Shown one piece after another: positions 42,626 through 52,770 of a DNA stretch of 64,000 bases. A model generated the notes under the pieces. The model was not told the origin of the DNA and did no database searches. It worked only from the letters and a program-made list of their open reading frames with translations. This DNA comes from an uncultured Bacteroidota bacterium (GTDB taxonomy: Bacteria > Bacteroidota > Rhodothermia > Rhodothermales > Salinibacteraceae), in the NCBI GenBank assembly GCA_913055845.1, contig CAJXKO010000004.1, positions 21,593 to 85,592 on the forward strand, given 5' to 3'. Position 1 is the stretch's first letter; each line of letters begins with the position of its first letter. Made by a program: the position numbers and the translations under genes.

Positions 42626-42682
42626 GTCGTCACGTTGTGACTTACCAGTCATCGTGTGACTCAATAGTCACCTCCTGACGAC
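42626..42682. promoter_or_regulatory. Nested dyad operator candidate for the adjacent TetR regulator
   Basis: 26-bp half-sites GTCGTCACGTTGTGACTTACCAGTCA and (reverse complement) GTCGTCAGGAGGTGACTATTGAGTCA around TCGTG; contains TGACTTACCAGTCA and GTGACTCAATAGTCAC. Confidence 0.7.
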
Positions 42683-42704
42683 TGCTTCATCCCTACTTCA
42701 GTCC

Positions 42705-43418
42705 ATGTCTGTCTCCTCCGACTCCTCCCTGTCCCGTCGCGAGCGCGAGCGCAAGCGACGCCGTCGCGCGATGCGGCGGGCCGCCCAGTCCGTCTTTGCG
42801 GAGAAGGGGTACGAACAGGCCACCCTCGACGAGATTGCCGAGCGTGCTGAATTCGGCAAGGGCACCCTCTACAACTACTTCGAAAACGGGAAGGAGGGGC
42901 TCCTCTTCGCCATTTTCGACGAGGTCTACGACGACCTCCACGAGATGATACGGTCTACCTTCGGCAAGGACGGTGCCCATCCCCCTTCGTTTCGGGATGC
43001 ATTCCATGCCTTGGTCGTGCGGTCGTTTACCTACTACGAGGAGCGGGAAGAGCTTTTCTTGATCCTGATTAAGGAGGCCCACCGTCTCTGCTTTAGTAGC
43101 GACGTGGAGAAGGCGGCCTATTTCCAGGAACAGCAGCAGCGGATGCTCGACGCACTGGTGCCGGCCGTCGAGTCTGCCATGTCGGCAGGGAGCATCGCCT
43201 CGCTCCCGCCGCGGTCGGTCGCTCACATGCTCCTGGAGGTGGTGCACGACCTGGTCGTCCACCGCTGCCTCACGGAGCGGAGCGAGGCGGACGGGACGTT
43301 GCGCCAGCACCTCCCGAATGCCCCCCTCCTGCACGACCCCGAGGCCGCCGCCGATTTTCTTACCTCCCTTCTCTTCGACGGCCTGGGGACGGATGACCGG
43401 TCTGCGGACGTTGAATAA
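42705..43418 (+). CDS. TetR/AcrR family transcriptional regulator
   Basis: RAMRRAAQSVFAEKGYEQATLDEIAERAEFGKGTLYNYFENGKEGLLFAIFDE. Confidence 0.93.
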   Translation: MSVSSDSSLSRRERERKRRRRAMRRAAQSVFAEKGYEQATLDEIAERAEFGKGTLYNYFENGKEGLLFAIFDEVYDDLHEMIRSTFGKDGAHPPSFRDAFHALVVRSFTYYEEREELFLILIKEAHRLCFSSDVEKAAYFQEQQQRMLDALVPAVESAMSAGSIASLPPRSVAHMLLEVVHDLVVHRCLTERSEADGTLRQHLPNAPLLHDPEAAADFLTSLLFDGLGTDDRSADVE

Positions 43419-43439
43419 CTCGACCTTTTTCTACTGGAC

Positions 43440-45152
43440 GTGACTGCCCTTGCCATGCGCGGCGCTGATTTCTTAGTCCCGGTCCTCGCTCTCCTAATGG
43501 GAGCAGCGACGCTGCTCGTCCCTCCGATCACCCATGCACAATCCGTGGATGTGGACTCGGAGGCCCCACGCCCCGCGGTGCGCTCGTCGGAACCACCTGC
43601 GAATCAGGCCGAGCCGCTCGTCCTCACAGTTCGGAAGGCCGTACAAACAGCGCTTGAACAAAACCTGGACCTACAGGCGGCCCAACTCGACGTCCGCGAC
43701 GCCGACGCGCAGGTACAGGAGGCGTGGGGCAACCTGTATCCGTCGCTCGATCTCACGGGGAGCTATACCCGCAACGTCGTGACGGCCAATCCCTTCGCCG
43801 GGAGCGACGCCCTTACGCTGCTCGGGGGTGGGGGCGAAACAGAGTGGCTCGCCTTTAACGAACGACGCCGCCTGGACAACAACCCCGAAACCGACCCAAT
43901 TCCCTTTTCCACCTTCACGCAACGCCAGCGGGATAGCATCGCCGCGGCAGGCATCTCGCTGGGCGGTGCCGGCGGCAACCCCTTCGGCGTAGACAACGAG
44001 TTTCGTGGGGGGCTTCAACTTACCCAGACGCTCTACAGCAAGCAAGCCTTTGCCTCGGTGAAGGGATCACAGCAGTTCAAAGACGTGAGCCGCTTTGCAC
44101 GCGACCGCCAGGTGCAAGAGGTTACCAACCGGGTGATCACGGACTACTACCGAGCCCTGCTCGCCCAAGAACGGGCGCGAGTTCTACAAAACAGCGTAGA
44201 TCGAGCCCAAAAGACACTCCAGGAGGTATCGACCCGCGTACAGCAGGGGGTGACCCCGAAGGCCCAGCGTCTAGGGGCCAATGTGGAGCTCTCCAACGCC
44301 CGTACGCAGGCCATCGAAGCCCGCAACGCCGCCGATCTCGCACAGGATCAACTCAAGCGCACCATTGGCCTCTCCCCGGACCGGCCAATCCAGCTCGACG
44401 GCACCCTCGACGAGCAGCGCAAAGACGGCCTGCAGAATGTATCGCTCGAAACCATCTCGATGTCACGGGCCGTGAGTCAAGCCATCGAAAACCGGCCGGA
44501 CCTCCAGCGCGCCCGACTCAATGTGGAACTGCGTGACATTCAGGCCGAAGCAAGCCGCTCTGCGTACTTCCCGCGTGTGGAGGCCGTCGCCAACTTCAGC
44601 TACTCGGGACGCGTCCCCGACGACCGCTCGCGCGTCCTAACCAACGACCCGAATCGACCGAATCAGCCGACGCCCTTCTTCTTCCGGGAGCAGCAACGAG
44701 GCTTTTTCAACGATGACTTCTGGAATCCCTCGTTCAGCGTAGGGCTGCAGTTGAACTGGAACCTGTTCGACGGCTTTCAGCGATCCTCGCGCGTACAGCA
44801 GGCCGAAATTCAGCGCCAGCGTGCCGAGCTTCAGCGTGACCAGCTGCGGCGGGCCGTCACGCTAGAGGTGCGACGGGCCGTGCGGGACCTCGAGAACGCC
44901 CGGGAGCGCATCGAGTCGCAGCAGACGAACGTGCGACGGGCCGAGCTCAACTACGACCACGTGTCGCAACGCGTGAGCGAAGGCGTCGCGAGCCAGATTG
45001 AGCTTCGAGAAGCCTCCGAACAGCTCGATCAGAGTCGCCTCAACTACCTCCAGGCCGTGCACGACTACTTGGTTGCGCGCAGCGATCTGGAGACGGCCCT
45101 CGGCCAGCCGCTCACGCCCACCTCCGAATCGTACCTCATGACGCGTCGATGA
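43440..45152 (+). CDS. TolC-family outer-membrane efflux protein (GTG start)
   Basis: Paired OEP repeats: LTVRKAVQTALEQNLDLQAAQLDVRDADAQVQEAWGNLYPSLDLTGSYT ... NRPDLQRARLNVELRDIQAEASRSAYFPRVEAVANFSY. Confidence 0.92.
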   Translation: MTALAMRGADFLVPVLALLMGAATLLVPPITHAQSVDVDSEAPRPAVRSSEPPANQAEPLVLTVRKAVQTALEQNLDLQAAQLDVRDADAQVQEAWGNLYPSLDLTGSYTRNVVTANPFAGSDALTLLGGGGETEWLAFNERRRLDNNPETDPIPFSTFTQRQRDSIAAAGISLGGAGGNPFGVDNEFRGGLQLTQTLYSKQAFASVKGSQQFKDVSRFARDRQVQEVTNRVITDYYRALLAQERARVLQNSVDRAQKTLQEVSTRVQQGVTPKAQRLGANVELSNARTQAIEARNAADLAQDQLKRTIGLSPDRPIQLDGTLDEQRKDGLQNVSLETISMSRAVSQAIENRPDLQRARLNVELRDIQAEASRSAYFPRVEAVANFSYSGRVPDDRSRVLTNDPNRPNQPTPFFFREQQRGFFNDDFWNPSFSVGLQLNWNLFDGFQRSSRVQQAEIQRQRAELQRDQLRRAVTLEVRRAVRDLENARERIESQQTNVRRAELNYDHVSQRVSEGVASQIELREASEQLDQSRLNYLQAVHDYLVARSDLETALGQPLTPTSESYLMTRR

Positions 45153-46381
45153 TTTCCTCCCTCCTCGGTCGACCCTCTTTCCCCGACGATTCGCCCCTCC
45201 AATCCATGCCCACCGTCTGGCCCCCCTTCAGATCTCGCACATCGCGCCGCACCGCATCGCTAATCCTGAGCGCAGTTGTGCTGCTGGGCGTCCTGGCGAG
45301 CACCAGTGGCTGCGAGGACCAGCAGGTGTCGGACGCCTCGGCAAAGGCCCCGTCCGAGCCCAAAACCCGCGTGGAGACGCTCGTTCTGGCTCCCACCTCG
45401 TTCACCGACGTCATTGAACTGACCGGCAGCGTGGAGGCGCTCGACGACGCTACGCTCTCGGCCCAGACCAACGGCACTGTGACGATGCTGCGCGACCGGG
45501 GCACGCGTGTCCAGGAGGGCGAACTAGTGGCCGCCATCGACGCCGACGAGGCGCAGGCGGCCGTGGTGCAGGCGCGGGCCCAGTACGACCTGGCTCAGGA
45601 CCGCTTCGAGCGGCAGCAGCCCCTCTACCGCGACTCCGTGATCAGCGCACTGGAATTCGAGCAGGTCCGCTCGGAACGCAACCAGGCACGGGCCGCCCTC
45701 ACCCAGGCCGAAAAGCGGCTTACCAACACACGCATCGAAGCCCCTTTCGACGGCACCGTCGAAGAGCGCTTCATCGAAAAAGGCGAACAGGCGGCCCCCG
45801 GGACCCAGGTGGCCCGCCTCGTCAACACACGCCGCGTGAAAGTCACCGCGGGCGTGCCGGAGCGCTACGCCAACGACATTCGGGAGGGCACGCCCGTACA
45901 GCTCGACTTTCGCCGCTACAACGCCGGCGTGCGCACCGCCGAGGCCTCATTCGTCGGCAGTGCCATCGACCCCGACAGCCGCACCTTCCCCATCGAGGTC
46001 ACAGTTTCCAACGAGAACGACCGCTTGAAGCCCTCGATGGGCGTAACCCTGCGGGTGACTCGTGCCGTGCTTGACAGTGCGGTCGTAATTCCGCGCTCGG
46101 CCGTGATCCGGGACGAGACAGGACCACACGTCTATGTGGCCGACCGCACCGACAGCATCGCGGTCGCTCGCAACCGCGACCTGGTTCTGGGCCCCGCTAC
46201 CGGTGGGCGCGTCGTGGCCGATTCAGGCCTTGCAGCGGGCGACGAGGTGGTGATCGTGGGTCAAAACAATGCGTCGCCCGGCGCCCCGCTGGAGATTGCC
46301 CAGCAGTACAACCGCACTACGGCCGCCGGCACGCCCTACACGGACAAATCGGACCTTCCTACCCCTCCGACCGACGAGTGA
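45149..46381 (+). CDS. RND efflux periplasmic adaptor (MFP/HlyD-like lipoprotein)
   Basis: LSAQTNGTVTMLRDRGTRVQEGELVAAIDADEAQAAVVQARAQYDLAQDRFERQ; TRIEAPFDGTVEERFIEKGEQ; 4-nt overlap with upstream gene. Confidence 0.92.
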   Translation: MISSLLGRPSFPDDSPLQSMPTVWPPFRSRTSRRTASLILSAVVLLGVLASTSGCEDQQVSDASAKAPSEPKTRVETLVLAPTSFTDVIELTGSVEALDDATLSAQTNGTVTMLRDRGTRVQEGELVAAIDADEAQAAVVQARAQYDLAQDRFERQQPLYRDSVISALEFEQVRSERNQARAALTQAEKRLTNTRIEAPFDGTVEERFIEKGEQAAPGTQVARLVNTRRVKVTAGVPERYANDIREGTPVQLDFRRYNAGVRTAEASFVGSAIDPDSRTFPIEVTVSNENDRLKPSMGVTLRVTRAVLDSAVVIPRSAVIRDETGPHVYVADRTDSIAVARNRDLVLGPATGGRVVADSGLAAGDEVVIVGQNNASPGAPLEIAQQYNRTTAAGTPYTDKSDLPTPPTDE

Positions 46382-46478
46382 TGCGCGTTCTCAACAGGCG
46401 AACTTTCCAGCCCTCGCCGCTGCACGCCCCTCTCCCTGACGGCCGACGCTCTGCTCCACCCGACCCGACGCTTTTGCG

Positions 46479-49400
46479 ATGAAGATCACCAACCTGTCCA
46501 TCAAGTACCGGACGGCCATCGCCGTCTTTACCCTGCTTCTGGCGATCGGGGGCCTGGCCAGTTACCTCACAATTCCAAAGGAGTCGAACCCGTCGATCGA
46601 GTTTCCGCAAATCGTGGTGACCTCCATTTACCCGGGCGCCAGCCCGAGCGACGTGGAGTCGACAGTGAGCCAAGTCGTCGAGCAGGAGATCAGCTCCATC
46701 AACGGCATCGACGAGATGCGCTCCACCTCCTCGGAAGGCGTTTCCACGGTCGTCGTGGAGTTTACCCCCGACGTAGACACCGACAAGGCCTACCAGGAGG
46801 TGAACCGGGCCGTTGACCGCGCCCAACCGGACCTGCCGGACGCAGTAGAGGAGCCGCTAGTCGACGAGATCAACACCGACGACTTCCCCATCATGACCCT
46901 CAACCTGTCGGGCACCTACTCATTGGCCCGGCTCAAGGAGGTGGCCGAGGACCTTCAGGACGACCTCGAAGGCATTTCTACCGTGCTGGAGGCCAACATT
47001 ATCGGGGGGCTCACGCGCGAAGTCCAGGTCAACGTGGACCTATCGGCCCTCAAGACACACGGGGTATCGTTCAACGACCTCATCAGCACCATCCAACAGG
47101 AAAACACCAACATCCCCGGCGGCTCCATCGACGTGGACCGTCTCAACTACCTGGTGCGGGTGGACGGTCAGTTCGACGAACCGGCCGATCAGATCGAGGA
47201 ACTGGTGGTGAAGACAACTGAGAACGGTCGGAGCGTGCACGTACGCGACGTGGCGGACGTCGTCTTCGGGTTCAAAGACCGTGAGTCGTACTCCCGCCTC
47301 CGCATCCTGAAACGCGAGAATGAGGCGGGCGAAACGGTGGCCGTGCCCGCGTCGGAGCGCCGCACCGCACAGGTCATCTCACTGAACGTGAAGAAGCGAC
47401 CCGGAGCCAACATCCTGGAGACGTCTGATGCAGTGAAGGCGACGCTCGACCAGTTCGACTTTCCGAGCGGCACGGAGGTCCTCATTACCGGTGATCAGAG
47501 CGAGAACGTGCAGTCGCTGGTCACGGACCTGGAGAACAACATCATCAGCGGTCTGATCTTCGTGATCGCCGTGCTCTTGTTTTTCCTCGGGGTGCGCAAC
47601 GCGACGCTCGTAGGGATTGCCATTCCGCTGTCGATGTTTACGAGCTTTCTGGTGTTTCAGGCGCTAGGACAGACGCTTAACTTCATCATCCTCTTCTCGC
47701 TGATCATCGCACTGGGGATGCTGGTGGACAATGCGGTCGTGGTGATCGAGAACATCTACCGCTTCCGGGAAGAGGGCTATTCGCGCTGGGAGGCCGCACG
47801 CTTGGGGACCGCCGAGGTGGGCGGCCCGGTGGTGGCCGCCACCGCTACCACGGTGTCGGCCTTCGTGCCCATGCTCTTCTGGCCCGGCATCATCGGAGAG
47901 TTCATGAGCTACCTGCCACTTACCCTCATCATCACGCTCGCGAGCTCGCTGTTCGTAGCGCTCGTGATCAACCCAGTCATCACGGGCTTCTTCGTGCAGG
48001 TGAAGGGGCGCGAAAACGGGGAGGCCGACTCAACCAAGTGGCCGGCGATTGCGCGCTACGGTGGGGGAGTGCTCATTCTACTGCTGAGCATCACGCTGGG
48101 CCTCGCGAACTGGAAGACACTCGTGGTAATCGGGATCGCCCTGCCGGTCCTCTACCTGCTCCACGTGTATGTGATGTCGCCCATCGGCGACCGCTTCGTA
48201 GAGCGCGGTCTGCCGAACCTCATCCAGTGGTACCGCAGCTACCTGGAGCGCATGCTGAAACGGGACTACACGCCCGGATACGCCTATGTGCGTAATACAG
48301 GGGCTCTCGCGGCCCTCGCCCTCGGGACGGTGCTTTCGGGACTTGGCGGCCTAGTGTGGCTCGCTGCCGGCCAGACGGCGGGCCTGCTACTCCTGGTGCC
48401 GGGCGGGGCCTTCGCCGCGCTGGGGGGGCTGGGCGTGGTGCTGCACACGCTGGAGAGCATCTACCTCGGCGGCTGGACGAGCGTTAAGGTGGGCGGCGGC
48501 CTCTTCGCCGTTATGCTCGCGGTCTTAGGCATGAACTACGCCACGGGGGGGCTTCCCCTTCCAGTCCTGCTGCGGCTCATGGTCGCTCCTACCGGAATCG
48601 TCGTCATTGGCCTGCTCGGGGCGCTGTTCAACAGGAGCGACCATCTTCTCATCACAGACAACCGCGCAGCCCTGCTCAATGGCTCACTGGGCGGCCTCGT
48701 TCTCATCGCGGGCCTTTTCCTCGTCGCTCCCACGGGACAGGCCTTTTTCCCGGACACCGACCCGAACCGCGTGCAGATCAACGTGGAAGCTCCACTCGGC
48801 ACCAACGTCGAAACCTCCAACACCATTGCCCAAACGGCGGAGGAACGGATTCTGCAGCTGCTAGACCAAAACCCCAACTCTGAGGCCAACATCGAAAACC
48901 TGTTGGTGAACGTAGGGGTGGGGGGCGACGCTCAGTTTGGCGGTGGGGCACAGTCTCCGGAGCGGTCGCGGATCTCACTCAATATGGTAGACTACGCGGA
49001 GCGGCCGGAGTCCTCCAGCCGCACACTGGAGAAGCTGCGGGGCCAGCTGCAGGGCATTCCCGGCACCGAAATTGAGTTTACCAAGCAGGAACAGGGCCCG
49101 CCCACCGGCCCCCCGGTAAACATCGAAATCTCGGGGCCTAAGTTTGATCAGATCGTGCAGATCTCAAAGGCGGTGAAGAAGCGCCTGACCGACGCGGCCC
49201 AGAGTGGCCAGTTGCCGGGCCTCGTGGACGTGAGTGATAACCTCAACACGGGCCGCCCGGAGGTACAAGTCGACGTGGACCGTGAGCAGGCCGCCGAGTA
49301 CGGACTATCAACCAGTCAAATCGCTCAGACTGTCCGCTCGGCCATCCAGGGCGTGGAGGCCGACACCTACCGCAGCGGCGAAGACGAGTACGACATTACC

Positions 49401-50411
49401 GTACGCCTCCAGTCCTCGGACCGCGCTACGCTCGAAAGCCTCGAAAATCTCACCGTCACCAATCTGCGGGGCCAGCAGATTCCCCTCACGTCAGTGGCCG
49501 ATATCGAAGAGGGCACCGGCTTTGGCTCCATCACCCGCATCGACCAGAACCGCGTGGTCACGGTGTCCGGCGACGCGGCCCCCGGCTACAACGGCCCGGA
49601 CGTGCTCACTCGCGTGCAGAACGAACTTGCCGAGTATCGACAGGGCCTACCGCCCGGATACACCATGGAGTACACCGGTGGCAACGAGGAACAGCAGGAG
49701 TCCTTCGGCTTCCTCACCACGGCGCTCGCCATTGGGGCGTCGCTCATCTTCATCATCCTCATCATCGAATTCAACTCCATAAGTGCACCGTTCATCATTA
49801 TGGCCGCGGTGGGACTGAGTCTCATCGGTGTGCTGCTCGGCCTCATTCTCACCCGCACACCGTTCAACCTCTTCACCTTTATCGGCATCATCGCCCTGGC
49901 CGGCATCGTGGTAAACAACAACATCGTGCTGGTCGACTACATCATGCAACTGCGCGGGCGGGGGTCGGAGAAGCGCGACGCCATCATTGAGGGAGGCGCC
50001 ACACGCCTGCGCCCGGTGTTGCTTACGGCGCTGACCACCATCCTCGGCCTCGTGCCCCTCACCTTTGGAATTAACGTCGACTTTGTGGGCCTGCTGACCG
50101 ACTTTGCCCCCAACTTTGAGTTTGGCAGCGAGAACACACAGTTCTGGGGGCCCATGGGCACAGCTATCATCTCGGGCCTTACGTTCGCCACCTTTCTCAC
50201 ACTCGTGATCGTGCCGGTGATGTACTCTGTGTTCGACTCGGTGAGCCTGCGCGTGACGGAAGCCTTCGGTGGCAGTGTGGACAACGCCGCGATTGTGAGC
50301 GACACGGTGGTCACCGAAAGCCTGCTCGACGACGGGGTCCCCGGCGACGGGGCCCCTACGCCCTCCTCTGACGCCCACTCGCCCCCCCCAGAGCGCCCAC
50401 CCGACGCGTAG
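46479..50411 (+). CDS. RND efflux transporter permease, oversized (1310 aa)
   Basis: YPGASPSDVESTVSQVVEQEISSINGIDEMRSTS, ALGMLVDNAVVVIENIYRFREEG, ALAGIVVNNNIVLVDYIMQLRGRG. Confidence 0.94.
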   Translation: MKITNLSIKYRTAIAVFTLLLAIGGLASYLTIPKESNPSIEFPQIVVTSIYPGASPSDVESTVSQVVEQEISSINGIDEMRSTSSEGVSTVVVEFTPDVDTDKAYQEVNRAVDRAQPDLPDAVEEPLVDEINTDDFPIMTLNLSGTYSLARLKEVAEDLQDDLEGISTVLEANIIGGLTREVQVNVDLSALKTHGVSFNDLISTIQQENTNIPGGSIDVDRLNYLVRVDGQFDEPADQIEELVVKTTENGRSVHVRDVADVVFGFKDRESYSRLRILKRENEAGETVAVPASERRTAQVISLNVKKRPGANILETSDAVKATLDQFDFPSGTEVLITGDQSENVQSLVTDLENNIISGLIFVIAVLLFFLGVRNATLVGIAIPLSMFTSFLVFQALGQTLNFIILFSLIIALGMLVDNAVVVIENIYRFREEGYSRWEAARLGTAEVGGPVVAATATTVSAFVPMLFWPGIIGEFMSYLPLTLIITLASSLFVALVINPVITGFFVQVKGRENGEADSTKWPAIARYGGGVLILLLSITLGLANWKTLVVIGIALPVLYLLHVYVMSPIGDRFVERGLPNLIQWYRSYLERMLKRDYTPGYAYVRNTGALAALALGTVLSGLGGLVWLAAGQTAGLLLLVPGGAFAALGGLGVVLHTLESIYLGGWTSVKVGGGLFAVMLAVLGMNYATGGLPLPVLLRLMVAPTGIVVIGLLGALFNRSDHLLITDNRAALLNGSLGGLVLIAGLFLVAPTGQAFFPDTDPNRVQINVEAPLGTNVETSNTIAQTAEERILQLLDQNPNSEANIENLLVNVGVGGDAQFGGGAQSPERSRISLNMVDYAERPESSSRTLEKLRGQLQGIPGTEIEFTKQEQGPPTGPPVNIEISGPKFDQIVQISKAVKKRLTDAAQSGQLPGLVDVSDNLNTGRPEVQVDVDREQAAEYGLSTSQIAQTVRSAIQGVEADTYRSGEDEYDITVRLQSSDRATLESLENLTVTNLRGQQIPLTSVADIEEGTGFGSITRIDQNRVVTVSGDAAPGYNGPDVLTRVQNELAEYRQGLPPGYTMEYTGGNEEQQESFGFLTTALAIGASLIFIILIIEFNSISAPFIIMAAVGLSLIGVLLGLILTRTPFNLFTFIGIIALAGIVVNNNIVLVDYIMQLRGRGSEKRDAIIEGGATRLRPVLLTALTTILGLVPLTFGINVDFVGLLTDFAPNFEFGSENTQFWGPMGTAIISGLTFATFLTLVIVPVMYSVFDSVSLRVTEAFGGSVDNAAIVSDTVVTESLLDDGVPGDGAPTPSSDAHSPPPERPPDA

Positions 50412-50519
50412 CGCCCCACAACTCCTTCCGTCCCCTCCTTCATTGAAACTTTCTCGGGAGGCGAGACATCAGGGACACAAGACGATCCCGACTATTCACC
50501 TCATCATCCCACGTCAAAC

Positions 50520-51335
50520 ATGGCTCCCAATACGTCCCTTAATCCACGGTCATTTCGGGATCGCGACGACTCGCTTCTCAAGCAGCTTGGTCATACCGCA
50601 CTTCACACCCTCGACGCCCTGTACGGCCGGTTCTCAAAAGTGGGCGACACGCCCGTCCACGATCCATCCATCCTTCCGGGAACGTCCCGCTTGGAGGCCC
50701 ACTGGACCGAAATTCGCGATGAACTCGATGATCTGCTCCGCTACCGTGACGCACTGCCCAACTTCCACGACGTGGCGGAGGACGCGTCGACCATCTCGCA
50801 GGGCGACGACTGGAAGACGTTTTTCCTCTACGGGTACGGCCTGAAAGTGGAAGAAAACTGCGCCCGCTGCCCCCGCACCACGGAACTCATTGAGCAGGTC
50901 CCCGGCATGACGACGGCGTTTTTCTCCATCCTCTCCCCCGGCAAGCACATTCCGGCCCACCGTGGGCCCTACAAGGGCGTGCTTCGCTACCACTTGGGAC
51001 TGAAGGTACCCACACACGCTGCGCGGTGCCGCATCCGCGTGGACGACCACATTTTGCACTGGGAAGAGGGGCGAGGCATTGTGTTCGATGACACCTACGA
51101 CCACGAGGTCTGGAACGAAACCGAGGAGGAACGGGCCATTCTCTTCCTTGACGTGAAGCGCCCCATGCACCAACCGCTGGCCGGCCTTAACGATTTGCTA
51201 CTGGGCCTCCTCCGATATACCCCCGCCGTCCAGAACGCCCGCGAGAACCAGCGACAGTGGACCAAGCGGCTGGCTCAAATGGAGCAGGGAAACGGGCGCC
51301 CTGCGGCGCCCCCCCCGGCCGAACCTTCAGGATGA
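50520..51335 (+). CDS. Aspartyl/asparaginyl beta-hydroxylase domain protein
   Basis: FSILSPGKHIPAHRGPYKGVLRYHLGLKVP, VFDDTYDHEVWNETEEERAILFLDVKRPM. Confidence 0.88.
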   Translation: MAPNTSLNPRSFRDRDDSLLKQLGHTALHTLDALYGRFSKVGDTPVHDPSILPGTSRLEAHWTEIRDELDDLLRYRDALPNFHDVAEDASTISQGDDWKTFFLYGYGLKVEENCARCPRTTELIEQVPGMTTAFFSILSPGKHIPAHRGPYKGVLRYHLGLKVPTHAARCRIRVDDHILHWEEGRGIVFDDTYDHEVWNETEEERAILFLDVKRPMHQPLAGLNDLLLGLLRYTPAVQNARENQRQWTKRLAQMEQGNGRPAAPPPAEPSG

Positions 51336-51546
51336 TCGCCGGGTCTGGTGTGGGACCATCGTCTCCGCACCCGGCGGGGGAACAGGTTCTTCATCTGCTT
51401 GGTCTGTTCCTCCCCAAAGAAACTGAACGGGCATGTCTGCATTTATCGGGGGTCCTACGGCAGCATTCCTATTGTCCCGTGACCAATGACGGCCGCGTCC
51501 ACCGGGGCCCGGCCTGCTGAATTTTTTCAGTTCCCTTTTTTCTCGA

Positions 51547-52746
51547 ATGGGCTTACTCGCTCTTTACGTTGCGCTGGCGATTGGCGTCTCCTTCCTGTGT
51601 TCGATGATGGAGGCCGTCCTACTGAGCGTAACGCCGTCGTACGTGGCGGCGCTGGAACGAGAAGGGAGTGCCGTGGGGGAGCGGCTGCATCAGTTCAAGG
51701 AGAACGTGGACCGTCCGCTGGCCGCGATCCTGAGCCTGAACACGATTGCCCATACAGTGGGGGCGGCAGGGGTGGGAGCCCAGGCGGCCATCGTCTTTGG
51801 GGAGGCCTACACGGGCATCGTCGCGGCGGTTTTGACCCTTCTGATCCTCGTCCTGTCGGAAATTATCCCGAAGACGCTCGGCGCAGTCTACTGGAGGACC
51901 CTCACTCCCACCATCGTGCGCCTCCTCACGGGCACCATCCTCGCGATGTGGCCGCTCGTGAAGCTGTCACAGGGCCTTACGTACCTCCTGTCCCGGAAGG
52001 ACGACGAGGCCGCTTTCAGCCGGGAGGAATTTACCGCGATGGCCGAGTTGGGCGAGGAGGAAGGCGTATTCGAAGAAAAGGAGTCGCGCATCCTGCGCAA
52101 CCTGTTCCGGTTCAACTCCCTCCGGGTGAAGGACGTGATGACGCCCCGTACCGTCATTTTTAACTTGCCCGAGGATACCACCATTGGCGACGTAGTGGAG
52201 GAGCACGACGAGTTTCGCTTCTCCCGCATTCCGGTGTACGACGACGATCCGGACGACATCACCGGTTACGTACTCAAGGATGAGATGCTGCTGCGGGCCG
52301 CGCAGGAGGAGTTTGACGTGTCCCTGGCCGACATGGCCCGCGACATCCTGGTGGTCCATGAGACCCTGCCCCTTCCCGACCTCCTGGAACGGCTGCTCGA
52401 CCGCCTGGAGCACATTGCCCTGGTGGTGGACGAGTACGGGGGCGTGGCGGGGGTCGTAACCATGGAGGATGTAGTAGAGACGCTTCTGGGCCTGGAGATT
52501 GTCGACGAGGCCGACTCGGTCGAAGACATGCAGGCCCTGGCCCGCAAACAGTGGTTCCGTCGGGCCCGCGAATTGGGTATGGTGTCGGAGGAAGCCCTCG
52601 AAACCCCCACCGCTCCCGACACTGAGGAACTGGAAGAAACGGTTCTGCAACGCAATCTGCCGAACGACGAGGAAGATTCGACCGTGGCCACCGAGATGTC
52701 CGAAATGGCCCGTCGATCCTCGTCGGACGCCTCGGCGGACGAATAA
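51547..52746 (+). CDS. CNNM/CorC (TlyC) family transporter with CBS domains
   Basis: DUF21 region, VKDVMTPRTVIFNLPEDTTIGDVVEEHDEFRFSRIPVYDDDPDDITGYVLKDEML, ALVVDEYGGVAGVVTMEDVVETLLG. Confidence 0.93.
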   Translation: MGLLALYVALAIGVSFLCSMMEAVLLSVTPSYVAALEREGSAVGERLHQFKENVDRPLAAILSLNTIAHTVGAAGVGAQAAIVFGEAYTGIVAAVLTLLILVLSEIIPKTLGAVYWRTLTPTIVRLLTGTILAMWPLVKLSQGLTYLLSRKDDEAAFSREEFTAMAELGEEEGVFEEKESRILRNLFRFNSLRVKDVMTPRTVIFNLPEDTTIGDVVEEHDEFRFSRIPVYDDDPDDITGYVLKDEMLLRAAQEEFDVSLADMARDILVVHETLPLPDLLERLLDRLEHIALVVDEYGGVAGVVTMEDVVETLLGLEIVDEADSVEDMQALARKQWFRRARELGMVSEEALETPTAPDTEELEETVLQRNLPNDEEDSTVATEMSEMARRSSSDASADE

Positions 52747-52770
52747 TTCCACCGCTCCACTGGTCGCCGC

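Noticed and set aside
51340-51376. Possible hairpin GCCGGGT...ACCCGGC between the hydroxylase and CNNM genes
   Set aside because: Loop of more than 20 nt and no T-run; not convincing as terminator or structured RNA.
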